From contig BPGC01000004.1 of assembly GCA_026002835.1 (NCBI GenBank), positions 105,327 through 169,326 of the forward strand: DNA of 64,000 bases, read 5' to 3'. This document shows, piece after piece, positions 18,080 through 27,579 of this stretch; position 1 is the stretch's first letter; every line of letters begins with the position of its first letter. The position numbers and the translations under genes were made by a program. The DNA is from Candidatus Nitrosocaldaceae archaeon. Lineage in GTDB: Archaea; Thermoproteota; Nitrososphaeria; Nitrososphaerales; Nitrosocaldaceae. The notes beneath the pieces are model-generated. The model had not been told where the DNA came from. It was given only the letters and a program-made list of their open reading frames with translations, and ran no database searches.

Positions 18080-19561
18080 ATGACGAACACATACAGATTA
18101 TTATCATTAGTAGCAGTAGTAGCAGTAGCGTCAATATTACTAACATCAACATTCTTAACATCTCCTATAGATACTACAGAACAAAAAACAACACTTACAA
18201 ATGAGCGTGTTAGACCAGACGCTGAATATTTAGCAAAGATGGAGCAAGAGATGGAGCAATTAAGACTAGATAAAGAAGTGGCTGATGTTATAAGACATTC
18301 TGGAGGTCTAGCGTTATTTGTGAGTGGTGCAACAGCACTAACTGAAGAAGAAGCTATGGCATTAGCAGAAGAAGGAAGAGAGATCAAGGAGTTTACTCTA
18401 ATTGGTAGATCTGTTGACCTACCAATAATGGGCGGTACTCCAGAAGAACCAGCTATGTATAAAGCTATGACATTTAATGAGCAAGTTCCAGGACCAACTA
18501 TTAGAGTAAAGCAAGGAGATATAATCAAACTAACTCTAACTGTACCATCTGATGAACCAGTTGCACATGGTAGAAGTATACACATTGCACAAGGCAGTGT
18601 AGTTCCATCAATCCTAGCAGTAATGCCAGGAGAGAGTAGGACTTCCTACTTTATAGCAGAATACCCTGGTACATGGAAATACCATTGTACTGGTGTTAAT
18701 GTAGCAGATATGGATAGACATGTATTATCTGGTATGTATGGAATGGTTATAGTAGATCCAGTAGATGGTTACAAACCATTGATAGTAAGATACACTGAAG
18801 TAGTAGATGGTGAGGTTCAAGAAACAATAAAAAGATACTCAGCAGAAGCATATGAGTTACAATTCCAGTTTAATCACCTATATCTAGATGAGAATGGTAA
18901 TTATGACTTTACTAAAATGGTAAATAATGATAAGACACAAGCAGTAATGAATGGAATGGCATTTGGTTACATGCCAAATGATACAATAGATCAAGCAATA
19001 AATGGAGATGCTAATAAGGATATATTGCCAATACAACCATGGCAATCTTTTGAAGGTCAGTATAGGAGTCAAGTAGTATATGTGCCAACTAATGAACATA
19101 TAAGAATATTTGTAGAAAACCATGGTAATGATGTAGTATTCCTACACTTTATAGGAGAGATCTTTGATAGAGTTACAATGGGTAACAGGATTCAAGCAGA
19201 AGGTGTGGAGTCATGGGGCGTTCCTGGTTCAACTGGAGCAATTCTAGAATTAGTATTTGAACAGCCTGGTGTATATGTATTTGCAAACCATGATTACTCA
19301 AGTACTATGACTGGACATGTTGCAATATTTGTAGCAGGTAACTTCTTCAAAGAACAATTAAGAGATGATCTAGGAGATGCTGTAGATGAGATTAACTACT
19401 ATGCTGAGGTATTAGGTAATCCAAGTGATGCTATTCCACCACCTGGTGAGCAGACTATACCATGGCCTAAATATAACATACATGGCTTATACACAGATGA
19501 GAGAGCTGCAGAGATAGCTACTGAGATAGAACAATGGTACCCAGACATAGAACAAGCATAA
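18080..19561 (+). CDS. nirK: copper nitrite reductase NirK-like multicopper protein
   Basis: Signal peptide LLSLVAVVAVASILLTSTFL, then two cupredoxin domains. Domain 1 has AHGRSIH (His-x4-His) and YHCTGVNV...RHVLSGM, giving type 1 ligands His, Cys, His, Met and two type 2 His. Domain 2 has FLHFIGEIFD and FANHDYSS for the catalytic His pair of NirK. All type 1 and type 2 ligands of NirK are present. It reduces nitrite to NO, or interacts with NO in ammonia oxidation. ATG 18065 is an alternative start. Confidence 0.9.
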   Translation: MTNTYRLLSLVAVVAVASILLTSTFLTSPIDTTEQKTTLTNERVRPDAEYLAKMEQEMEQLRLDKEVADVIRHSGGLALFVSGATALTEEEAMALAEEGREIKEFTLIGRSVDLPIMGGTPEEPAMYKAMTFNEQVPGPTIRVKQGDIIKLTLTVPSDEPVAHGRSIHIAQGSVVPSILAVMPGESRTSYFIAEYPGTWKYHCTGVNVADMDRHVLSGMYGMVIVDPVDGYKPLIVRYTEVVDGEVQETIKRYSAEAYELQFQFNHLYLDENGNYDFTKMVNNDKTQAVMNGMAFGYMPNDTIDQAINGDANKDILPIQPWQSFEGQYRSQVVYVPTNEHIRIFVENHGNDVVFLHFIGEIFDRVTMGNRIQAEGVESWGVPGSTGAILELVFEQPGVYVFANHDYSSTMTGHVAIFVAGNFFKEQLRDDLGDAVDEINYYAEVLGNPSDAIPPPGEQTIPWPKYNIHGLYTDERAAEIATEIEQWYPDIEQA

Positions 19562-19602
19562 CTTCCTACATATTTTTATTATTGATAAAATTCAATTAAA
19601 TT

Positions 19603-20409
19603 ATGAAGATATATCTTGGTACTCAAGGCATTCCAGCATCTGTTAGATTAAAGAATGGTAATATAATTGATGGATTGTATGCTTTAAGATCATTATCATT
19701 AAACGCATTAGAATTAGACTTTGCATATAAGATATATCTTAATAATGAAGAATGTAAAATAGTTGCTGATATAGCAGAGAAGTTAGGAATTAGACTATCA
19801 ATACATGCACCTTATTATATAAACCTATTATCAGAGAAAGAGAGTATAATAAAGGCATCCAAGAAGAGAATCTTAACATGTATAGAGAGAGCAGAAAATC
19901 TTAAAGCAGATGCTATAGCAGTTCATGCAGCATTTTATGGAAAGTTAAGTAAAGAGGAAGCGTATAATAGAATTAAGAGAGAATTGAAAGATATTATAGA
20001 ATCAAATACAAGTAATGCATTAGCAATAGAAACCATGGCTAAGAATAATCAATTTGGAACATTGGATGAGGTATTAAGATTGTATGAAGAGTTAGGTGTA
20101 AAGCCATACATAGATTTTGCTCATATATTTGCTAGAAATAATGGTATGATAGATTATGCTAGCATATTGGATAGATTAGAAGATCTTGGTATAAAACATA
20201 TCAATGCTCATTTTGAAGGATTAAAGTATAAGAATGGCAAATATACAGACATGCATGTACCAATAAACCAACCTCCATTTGAACCATTAGCAATAGAATT
20301 GGTAAATAGGAGAGGAAGCATAACTATAATCTGCGAATCTCCATTATTAGAACTAGATTGCTTAAAGATGAAGAAGATATTAGAAGAGATGGGTTATAAA
20401 TGGGAATAA
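19603..20409 (+). CDS. nfo: endonuclease IV-like AP endonuclease
   Basis: 268-aa TIM barrel with the zinc-ligand motifs of the family in order: SIHAPYYINL, AVHAAFYG, AIETMAKNNQFGTLDE, DFAHIFARN, NAHFEGL and CESPLLELD. Endonuclease IV cuts DNA 5' of abasic sites. The length and motif order suit archaeal forms. It seems to head a run of co-directional genes to 22035. Confidence 0.88.
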   Translation: MKIYLGTQGIPASVRLKNGNIIDGLYALRSLSLNALELDFAYKIYLNNEECKIVADIAEKLGIRLSIHAPYYINLLSEKESIIKASKKRILTCIERAENLKADAIAVHAAFYGKLSKEEAYNRIKRELKDIIESNTSNALAIETMAKNNQFGTLDEVLRLYEELGVKPYIDFAHIFARNNGMIDYASILDRLEDLGIKHINAHFEGLKYKNGKYTDMHVPINQPPFEPLAIELVNRRGSITIICESPLLELDCLKMKKILEEMGYKWE

Positions 20410-20425
20410 GCATCATCTATAAATA

Positions 20426-20653
20426 ATGGAATGTATCAGTTTCAATATGTTGGCTAGCATAATAGAGAAGCATAAAGGACATGATGTGATATGCAGAGAA
20501 TGTAATATGCAAGCTGTAGACTTTATAGATTATGCAAAAGCATTAAGAGAAGGCAAAGCTGATCTATATAATAGAAACAAGTGTTGGTGTACATTAGCGA
20601 TGCATTTCTATTGTAATGATTGCAAAGAAGAGATAGACTTGGATAAAGAATAA
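20426..20653 (+). CDS. Cys-rich probable zinc protein
   Basis: 75 aa with CRECNMQ, then CWC and a CNDC, giving a potential zinc knuckle. It lies 16 bases after the endonuclease gene and 25 before dphB. Unknown function. Confidence 0.65.
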   Translation: MECISFNMLASIIEKHKGHDVICRECNMQAVDFIDYAKALREGKADLYNRNKCWCTLAMHFYCNDCKEEIDLDKE

Positions 20654-20678
20654 GTATAATATTTTGTAACTTTTCCCT

Positions 20679-21710
20679 ATGCTATGGCTTATAGGTATAG
20701 GCATACATGGGTTCAAAGGTTTAAGCTTATACGCTATTGATACATTGAAGAATGTTGATATAATTCTCTTAGAAAAGTATACAACACCTATAGAAGAAGA
20801 TCTTAAGATACTAGAAGATATTATTGGCAAAGAGGTTAAGAAGGTTAATAGATGGTATATAGAAGATGGTAGAGAGATCTTAGAGTTAGCAAAGAGTAAG
20901 AATATAGCATTACTAGCATATGGAGATCCATTAATCGCTACTACTCATATAGATCTAGTGATAAGAGCAAGAGAAGCTAATATAGATGTAAAGACTATAC
21001 ATAACGCATCTGCTATAACAGCAATAATAGGAGAAGTTGGCTTGCATATCTATAAACTTGGGAAGATATCAACCATGGTTAGGGATAAGAATGCTAATAG
21101 AAGCATCTATAAGATTATTTATAATAATCTATTAGAAGGTTTACATACATTGTTATTATTAGAGTATGATCAAGAACACGACTTTTTCCTAGATCCTAGA
21201 GATGCATTAAAGTATCTATTAGAGTTTGAGGATGAGTTCAAACATAATATAATAAATAAAGATACATTTGTTATAATAGCATCTAGAGTTGGTATAGATG
21301 ATAGCATATATGCTGGAAAGTTAGGTTCATTATTAAAACAAGATTTTGGAAAACCTCCTCATTCTATAATAATAACTGGTTCTTTGCACTTTACAGAGGA
21401 AGATGCTATAAAACATTTAAATCTATTAGACAAGCCTTCTGATAATACTAAGGATATAAAGAATAGAGCTGAGCAGATGGTAACAAAATATATTCCTAAA
21501 GCATTAAAGGCATTAGAGAAGGCTAAAAATATTAGCCTAGAAGGGTTCGATACATCCTCATTATTAGACAATGCAGAAAGGTATATCAGAGATGCTGAAT
21601 GGTTTCTGGATAAGAAAGAGTATGAATTATCTATCCTTAGTATAGGATATGGTGAAGGTTTGTTAGATGCATTAGGCTATCTTAAAGGCATAGATCTATG
21701 GAAAGATTAA
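20679..21710 (+). CDS. dphB: diphthine synthase fused to a C-terminal helical domain
   Basis: Residues 1-255 are a tetrapyrrole-methylase fold DphB: LLEKYTTP, AYGDPLIATTH, HNASAITAI and PPHSIIITGSLHFTEEDA. It methylates the modified histidine of elongation factor 2. Residues 265-343 form a separate helical region (KYIPKALKALEKAKNISLEG, DAEWFLDKKEYELSILSIGY) resembling DUF357, which is often a free-standing archaeal protein. The fusion suggests a functional link. Confidence 0.87.
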   Translation: MLWLIGIGIHGFKGLSLYAIDTLKNVDIILLEKYTTPIEEDLKILEDIIGKEVKKVNRWYIEDGREILELAKSKNIALLAYGDPLIATTHIDLVIRAREANIDVKTIHNASAITAIIGEVGLHIYKLGKISTMVRDKNANRSIYKIIYNNLLEGLHTLLLLEYDQEHDFFLDPRDALKYLLEFEDEFKHNIINKDTFVIIASRVGIDDSIYAGKLGSLLKQDFGKPPHSIIITGSLHFTEEDAIKHLNLLDKPSDNTKDIKNRAEQMVTKYIPKALKALEKAKNISLEGFDTSSLLDNAERYIRDAEWFLDKKEYELSILSIGYGEGLLDALGYLKGIDLWKD

Positions 21711-21756
21711 TGATTGTAAGCAAAGGATTTAAAGTAGTAGTGAGTAATATAAGTGT

Positions 21757-22035
21757 ATGAGAAATCCGTATGTTAATATGTTAATATGGATGGGAATAAC
21801 AGCAGCTATAAGCTTTGTATTGACGAGGATCTTTGGATTATGGATAGGTTTAGCACTGACATTTGGAGTCTTTATATTGCTAAATATATGGATGAGGAAG
21901 AGAATGCTAAAAGGTGCTGGAATGGGACCTTTAGGAGGAGGAGGAGTTAAGTATAGATGTATAGTATGTGGCTATAGGTTCAAAGGTGGAGAATGTCCTA
22001 GATGCGGATCAAAGATGAAGAGTGCTGAATTCTAA
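21757..22035 (+). CDS. membrane protein with C-terminal zinc ribbon
   Basis: 92 aa. Two hydrophobic segments (MLIWMGITAAISFVL; LWIGLALTFGVFILLNIWM) are followed by a glycine linker and a rubredoxin-like CIVCGYRF...CPRCGSK knuckle. Its end overlaps the convergent GT4 gene by four bases. Function unknown. Confidence 0.72.
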   Translation: MRNPYVNMLIWMGITAAISFVLTRIFGLWIGLALTFGVFILLNIWMRKRMLKGAGMGPLGGGGVKYRCIVCGYRFKGGECPRCGSKMKSAEF

Positions 22036-23174
22036 CTATTTATTATCTCTTTAAAGACTTGGAGGTATCTATTTGCTATTTTAGGCCATTGTCTATCTTT
22101 AACATGTTCATATGCCATCTTTTGCATATATTTTAGATGATCTTTATCCTTGATAATATCTATTACTGCTTCTGCTATACCTTTACTATCCTTATCTCTT
22201 ACTATCCTTCCTATATCATTAGTTATATCTCTTCTAGCATGCATAAAAGGTGTAGTTATTATACACATACCATGAGCCATACCATATACAATAACTCCGC
22301 TAGATACTCTATTCAATCCTAGATATGGTGTTAAAAGTATATCTCCAGCAAGTAGATAATTACTTAACTCCTGCTCATCGTTAAAGAATCTCTCTATAAA
22401 CATTACATATCTTTCTAAACCTAACTCTTTAACTTTATCCTTTATAGTTTGTAAGTAAGAATATCCTTCTCTCTTAATAAATTCAGGATGATCTTTGCCT
22501 ATTATTAGATATATAACATTATCGAATTTATCGATTATAATTGGAAGTGCTTCTATAGCATATTCTAAACCCTTATCGGTTTTGAATAAGCCGAATGATA
22601 ATAAGACATATTTACCATCTAATCCTAATCTTCGTTTAATTTCATCCTTCTTGCTTATATCTACTACTGGTACTCCATGTGGTATATACACATATTTCTT
22701 TAATTCTTCTTCATTAATACCAAACTTCTCCTTTAATATATTATGCATATCTGGCAATATAACAATAACCTTACTGCTTTTATACCAGATCTCTCTTACT
22801 ATCATTCTTGCATATTCTTGCATATCTGGATCTAATTTATGTAATACGCTTACTACTGGCTTGTTAAGATGTTCTAAAAAGGTAAGAATATAATCTCCAT
22901 ACTCTCCTCCAAATATACCATACTCATGTTGCAAGCATATTAGGTCTATATCTGACTCATTGATCAATTTAGCAGCTTTGATATAATCTTCTTTATCATA
23001 CTTTTTTATGTTTATAAATACATCATCTCTAGGAAGATCTTCTGGAACTATCATCCTAATTCTAAATGTTTGTATGCTATTGTCTATCAATTTTAGACTA
23101 TCTTCTAAACTATTGTTGAATTTTGCTATACCACAATTTGTTGGAAGATATGTAGAGACAAAACCTACCTTCAT
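22032..23174 (-). CDS. GT4-family glycosyltransferase
   Basis: 380 aa with a GT-B fold: N-terminal STYLPTNCGIAKFNNSL and C-terminal LLSFGLFKTDKGLEYAIEAL, then SSGVIVYGMAHGMCIITT, the acceptor/donor site region. It is 25 bases downstream of a GH130 gene on the same strand. This GT4-GH130 pairing suggests synthesis and remodelling of mannose-containing glycans; substrate unknown. Confidence 0.85.
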   Translation of the reverse strand: MKVGFVSTYLPTNCGIAKFNNSLEDSLKLIDNSIQTFRIRMIVPEDLPRDDVFINIKKYDKEDYIKAAKLINESDIDLICLQHEYGIFGGEYGDYILTFLEHLNKPVVSVLHKLDPDMQEYARMIVREIWYKSSKVIVILPDMHNILKEKFGINEEELKKYVYIPHGVPVVDISKKDEIKRRLGLDGKYVLLSFGLFKTDKGLEYAIEALPIIIDKFDNVIYLIIGKDHPEFIKREGYSYLQTIKDKVKELGLERYVMFIERFFNDEQELSNYLLAGDILLTPYLGLNRVSSGVIVYGMAHGMCIITTPFMHARRDITNDIGRIVRDKDSKGIAEAVIDIIKDKDHLKYMQKMAYEHVKDRQWPKIANRYLQVFKEIINS

Positions 23175-23199
23175 ATTTTATGTTAGTAATATTAGAGTT

Positions 23200-24129
23200 T
23201 TATATCTTATGTTTAAGTGTATCTAGAAATTGATCTAGATCAGCGGTTGCTAAGCATATAACCTTATCACCTGCGCCATAATACACATATAACTTATTAT
23301 CAAGTATGATAGCACCAGTAGGGAATATTACATTAGGAACATCTCCATTTGTTTCATACTTTTCTTTTGGTTGAAGGATAGGAGCGTTACTCTTTGCTAT
23401 TACCTTAGATGGATTATTTATATCTAATAACATAGCACCGGCCCTATATACATAATCTGTATCAACACCGTGATAAAGCGTTAACCAACCATATTTTGTC
23501 TTTATAGGAGGAGTTCCGGAGCCTATCTTCCTCCTCTCCCACCATTCGCTAGGATGTAATAATAATTCATCTTTATACCATCTTTTAGGGTTATTCTTGG
23601 CATATGCTATCCATATACTAGGGCTTGTAGTATTATACTTACTACCAACCCAGTTGGGTCTATGAAGTAATATATAATCATCGTCAATGATATCTGGGAA
23701 TAGTACAACATCTTTATCATCGGTATTACTAGGAGTCATGATTCCATGCCTCTTAAATTTATGAAAATCTTTTGTGGTAGCCAATGCAGTCCTTGCCATC
23801 CCTTTACTTCTAGATAACATTTTAACAGCAACATAAGTCATGTATACATTATCATTAATTAAGACCAATCTAGGATCTTCACACCCTCCTAATTCATATT
23901 TAGTTGATGGTTCAAAGACAGGGTTATCTTCTCTGACAAAGTTTATTCCGTCTTCACTTTTAGCATAACCTAATCTTGATATGTATAGTTCATACTCTCC
24001 TATAGCTCTATAAAGCATATGTATAATTCCATCTTTCATAACAACTCCACAGTTAAATACAGCTTGTGATTCCCATGAATTGCTTCTTTTTGGTTTTAGA
24101 ATGGGATTTCCTTCGTATCTTTCAAGCAT
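23200..24129 (-). CDS. GH130-like mannoside phosphorylase or hydrolase
   Basis: 309-aa five-bladed beta-propeller pattern. It opens YEGNPILKPKRSN, typical of GH130, with GGCEDPRLV, IGSGTPPIKTKYGWL and YHGVDTDYVYRAGAMLLD. Family members cleave beta-mannosides by phosphorolysis. It is the first gene of an apparent operon with the GT4. The precise substrate cannot be read from the sequence. Confidence 0.87.
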   Translation of the reverse strand: MLERYEGNPILKPKRSNSWESQAVFNCGVVMKDGIIHMLYRAIGEYELYISRLGYAKSEDGINFVREDNPVFEPSTKYELGGCEDPRLVLINDNVYMTYVAVKMLSRSKGMARTALATTKDFHKFKRHGIMTPSNTDDKDVVLFPDIIDDDYILLHRPNWVGSKYNTTSPSIWIAYAKNNPKRWYKDELLLHPSEWWERRKIGSGTPPIKTKYGWLTLYHGVDTDYVYRAGAMLLDINNPSKVIAKSNAPILQPKEKYETNGDVPNVIFPTGAIILDNKLYVYYGAGDKVICLATADLDQFLDTLKHKI

Positions 24130-24212
24130 TGTAATGGATGATCATGAATGCCTTATATAATCTATAAAATTAACAATAACTTAATATTAACAATAACTAT
24201 AATTCAGAATGC

Positions 24213-24671
24213 ATGAAGTATAAGAAGATACTTGTTTGTTATGATGGATCAGAAAAGGCTGAGAGAGCATTGAAACATGGTTCTTATTTAGCAAGAGCAT
24301 TAAACTCTCAACTATTTATATTGAACGTAATATCAATTCCTCATAAGCCATATGGTATAGAACCTACTGAGGAGACTAAAGAGAGCATAAAAGAACATCT
24401 AGAGACTATAATGGAGAAGTTAGAAGAAGATATGAAACAATTATTAGAATACAAGTGTAAGGAATTGAGTGAAGAAGGGATTAATGTGGCATGTTTCGTA
24501 GAGAGAGGAGTTCCAGTAGAAGTTATACCAGAGTTTGTTAAGAATAATAAAATAGATCTAGTTGTTATGGGTAGCAAACCAGCACCGAGAGCGGTTAGAA
24601 TAAATGTATTGGGAAGTGTTAGTAGATACGTCTTAGAACATGTAAAATGTCCAGTATTGATAGTTCATTAA
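24213..24671 (+). CDS. universal stress protein (UspA family)
   Basis: 152 aa with VCYDGSEKAERALKHG at the N-terminus, an ATP-type GxGSxxR motif (VMGSKPAPRAVRINVLGSVS) and the final VKCPVLIVH. It binds ATP or AMP in many family members. Its 3' end overlaps the convergent GT81 gene by four bases. A second UspA lies at 48419. Confidence 0.9.
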   Translation: MKYKKILVCYDGSEKAERALKHGSYLARALNSQLFILNVISIPHKPYGIEPTEETKESIKEHLETIMEKLEEDMKQLLEYKCKELSEEGINVACFVERGVPVEVIPEFVKNNKIDLVVMGSKPAPRAVRINVLGSVSRYVLEHVKCPVLIVH

Positions 24672-25534
24672 GTCTTTATAGACCATACATTATCTATCCT
24701 CTGATATCTTACAGCTTCTTGTATTATAGTTACTCCTACTTGCTCTCCCATCTTTGCTAACTTTGATACGTCAGTAGCGTATGTTAGATAGGATTTATGA
24801 CTTTTTGTTCCTAAGAATACTTCTTTAATATTGAATCCTTTCATAGATGCTTCAATAAGGAACCATACATCTATACCCCATCCTTGTGGGGGTTCTTCAT
24901 CCTTAATCAATTTCTCCCATACCGCAGCCTTTGCAGCTACTTCACCACTCAATGGCTGTTCATAATGTGATATCTCTGGAAAGAATGTCCATAACATAGG
25001 CTTTGCTACAAGTTTAGTTACTGAAGCATCACTAGGAGCTCTTAAATACCACCCTCTAGACATATCATAACCTTCGATAAGTATAGCATCTACTAAAGCA
25101 TCTACCCAATCTGAAGTTAGATTCATAATATCAGCATCCAAGAATACTATAACATCTGGTTTATCTTCAAAAGCTGCTTTTAAACCAGCAACCATAGCAG
25201 CTCCTTTGCCAGGATGAAGTCTTACATTAGGTCTAGTTACCTTTGCTCCAGCCTTCTTTGCTATCTCTGCAGTCTTATCTGTAGAATGACCATCACTAAC
25301 AATAACTTCTGGTTTATATTTGCTCTGCTTTGCTGTTTCAATGCATTTTTTGATAGTACTTTCCTCATTTCGTGCTGGAAAGATAACAGTAACTTTTGCA
25401 GTTTTTACTGCTTTCTTCTCTATCTTTTCAATACCTTTAGATCTCTCTTCCTCAATCTCTTCAATTAAAGTTTTCTCTCTCTCTATAATCTTCTCTTCAA
25501 ATGTTTTTGATTTTTCAGAACTAACTTCGCTCAT
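24668..25534 (-). CDS. gpgS: GT81 family glycosyltransferase, probable glucosyl-3-phosphoglycerate synthase
   Basis: From ATG 25534. A charged N-terminus (about 1-55) precedes a GT-A fold: VIFPARNEESTIKKC, VSDGHSTDKT, GKGAAMVAGL and the DxD in FLDADI. The C-terminal half has VTKLVAKPML, FFPEISHYEQPLSGEVA and GWGIDVWFLIEA, which match the GT81 signature. Family enzymes make glucosyl-3-phosphoglycerate, precursor of glucosylglycerate. Another GT2-like activity cannot be excluded. Confidence 0.78.
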   Translation of the reverse strand: MSEVSSEKSKTFEEKIIEREKTLIEEIEEERSKGIEKIEKKAVKTAKVTVIFPARNEESTIKKCIETAKQSKYKPEVIVSDGHSTDKTAEIAKKAGAKVTRPNVRLHPGKGAAMVAGLKAAFEDKPDVIVFLDADIMNLTSDWVDALVDAILIEGYDMSRGWYLRAPSDASVTKLVAKPMLWTFFPEISHYEQPLSGEVAAKAAVWEKLIKDEEPPQGWGIDVWFLIEASMKGFNIKEVFLGTKSHKSYLTYATDVSKLAKMGEQVGVTIIQEAVRYQRIDNVWSIKT

Positions 25535-25588
25535 AAAGTAATTTATTAATACCAGAATATAAAGTATTGTCATTAATTAGATATATTA

Positions 25589-25998
25589 TTATTTCTCGAT
25601 AGATCTAAACTTCAATATATTAGAACTTAAAACCTTGTTATTTGGTATTAAAACTATATCATCATCTTTTTAATTACTACAAAGAATGCTGTTATATTAG
25701 AAACACATCCAGTTACACTTGCTATATCAACACGATCTCCGATCTTGAAAAGTCTTACAATAAGTATTAGCAAACCAGCAAGTAGTTGACCTAATACTTG
25801 TTGTGCTACAAATCCAACTATTATGCCTATAAAACCACCTATAGCAAATCCTGTAGAAGGATCTGATAGAGAACCTATTACTATAGATACTAACAAACCT
25901 AAACCTAAAAGTTTAGATATATTACTTATTGTTAACGAATCTTCATGTTCGTATTTATCTCTGAGTATATCACTCTTGATGCAGACTATTTTATTATC
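25589..25998 (-). pseudogene. MscS-type mechanosensitive channel remnant
   Basis: Residues from GFAIGGFIGIIVGFVAQQVL to RLFKIGDRVDI are the pore helix and beta entry of MscS. At T5 (25667-25671; A5 on the coding strand) the frame is lost; one extra A would restore DDDIVLIPNNKVLSSNI, the conserved MscS continuation. The upstream frame is open to 25998 without a normal start, so the N-terminal membrane helices are missing. A homopolymer sequencing error could explain the shift but not the lost N-terminus. Confidence 0.7.
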
Positions 25999-26226
25999 CT
26001 AATAATAAAGCAACTATTACTTCCACATATATTTTGTATGCAGCTATATCAAATAATATACTATTTATATAATTAAACGATATCTGTATATAGGCTGTAA
26101 TATAATACTATGTAAATTGTTAGTTTTATTATACTGCGTCTCTTCATAAGGAATCTATATATTGCTTATTTAAAAATTCTCCTAATAAGCATTTAGAATT
26201 TATACCAACTCATAATATAAAATAAT

Positions 26227-27579
26227 ATGATAAAAAATAAGTATATGCTAAGCAAGAATGAACCTAGGAAATTGGTATTAGATGTTATAGAATATGTGTT
26301 AAATGCTTGTAATCCCAGAAGGATTATCTTGGATAATGTAAGACTAGAAGATAATATTTTGATAATCAAAGATGAAAGAATAAAGATGAATTATAAATCT
26401 ATTTATGTTATAGGAGGAGGCAAAGCATCTGGTTATATGGCTGAGGCTCTTAATACAATATTAAAGGATAAGATAACTGCTGGTTTGGTTATAATTCCAG
26501 ATTATATTAATGAGCAATTAGATACTGGGAAGATAAAATTATGGAAGGCATCCCATCCAATTCCTACTGCTAAAGGTGTTGAAGGAGTTAAGAAGATGTT
26601 AGAGTTAGCAAAACAAGCAGATAAAGATGATCTAGTTATATGCCTTATATCAGGAGGAGGTTCAGCATTGATGCCTATGCCTTATAATGGAATAACATTA
26701 GAAGAGAAACAAGAGTTAACAAGATTATTATTAAATGCTGGAGCTAATATAGATGAACTAAATACTGTTAGAAAACATATCTCCGCAATAAAAGGTGGAA
26801 GGTTAGTCAAACTGTTAAAGACAAATATACTAGCATTAATAATATCTGATGTCATAAATGATAGATTGGATACAATTGCATCTGGATTAACAGTTCCAGA
26901 TAACACTACATATGCAGATGCAAAAAGAATAATTGAAAAGTATAATCTATGGAATAAGGTTAGTTATAATATAAAGAGAGTTATAGAGGATGGTATAAAA
27001 GGAGATATAGAAGAGACACCAAAACCTAATGATCCAATCTTCAAGAATGTTAAGAATATAATTCTAGCAAATAATGAGTTCGCTTGTATAAAAGCTATGG
27101 AATATTTTGTTAACAATGGAATAGATGCTAGAATATTGACTACTGCATTGCAAGGTGAAGCTAAAGATGTAGGTTTAGTGTTAGCATCCATAGCAAATGA
27201 GATTGATAAAAATAACAGACCTTTTAACAAACCTATAGCATTAATAGCTGGAGGAGAGACATATGTTAGTGTTAAAGGTAATGGAAAAGGAGGAAGGAAC
27301 CAAGAATTGGTTTTAAGCGCATTAAGATTATTGGATGTAAAGAGTAAATGGGTATTAGCATCTATTGGTACAGATGGTATAGATGGAAATTCTGATGCTG
27401 CTGGAGCTATAATAGATAATCTAACTAAAACGTATGTTTTAGAACATAATATAAATATAGAAGATTCCTTGAAAGAGAACGATTCAAATACATTCTTCAA
27501 AAATATTGGTGATGCCATTTATACTGGCGCAACTGGTACAAATGTCAATGATATAACTCTTATCTTCATTTACTCTTAA
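26227..27579 (+). CDS. gckA: glycerate kinase (MOFRL/GckA type)
   Basis: 450 aa. The N-terminal DUF4147 half has YVIGGGKASGYMAEAL and LISGGGSALMPMP; the C-terminal MOFRL half has ALIAGGETYVSVKGNGKGGRNQELVL and GTDGIDGNSDAAGA. The family phosphorylates D-glycerate, usually to 2-phosphoglycerate. It is convergent with the mannosyl-3-phosphoglycerate synthase, overlapping by 14 bases. It could return glycerate from solute breakdown to central metabolism (inference). Confidence 0.9.
   Translation: MIKNKYMLSKNEPRKLVLDVIEYVLNACNPRRIILDNVRLEDNILIIKDERIKMNYKSIYVIGGGKASGYMAEALNTILKDKITAGLVIIPDYINEQLDTGKIKLWKASHPIPTAKGVEGVKKMLELAKQADKDDLVICLISGGGSALMPMPYNGITLEEKQELTRLLLNAGANIDELNTVRKHISAIKGGRLVKLLKTNILALIISDVINDRLDTIASGLTVPDNTTYADAKRIIEKYNLWNKVSYNIKRVIEDGIKGDIEETPKPNDPIFKNVKNIILANNEFACIKAMEYFVNNGIDARILTTALQGEAKDVGLVLASIANEIDKNNRPFNKPIALIAGGETYVSVKGNGKGGRNQELVLSALRLLDVKSKWVLASIGTDGIDGNSDAAGAIIDNLTKTYVLEHNINIEDSLKENDSNTFFKNIGDAIYTGATGTNVNDITLIFIYS

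Noticed and set aside
18065..19561. A laccase-type multicopper oxidase instead of nirK
   Set aside because: The two-domain arrangement with the His ligands in HFIGEIFD and FANHDYSS, plus the His-x4-His and HC...H...M pattern, is NirK-like; laccase trinuclear motifs are not seen.
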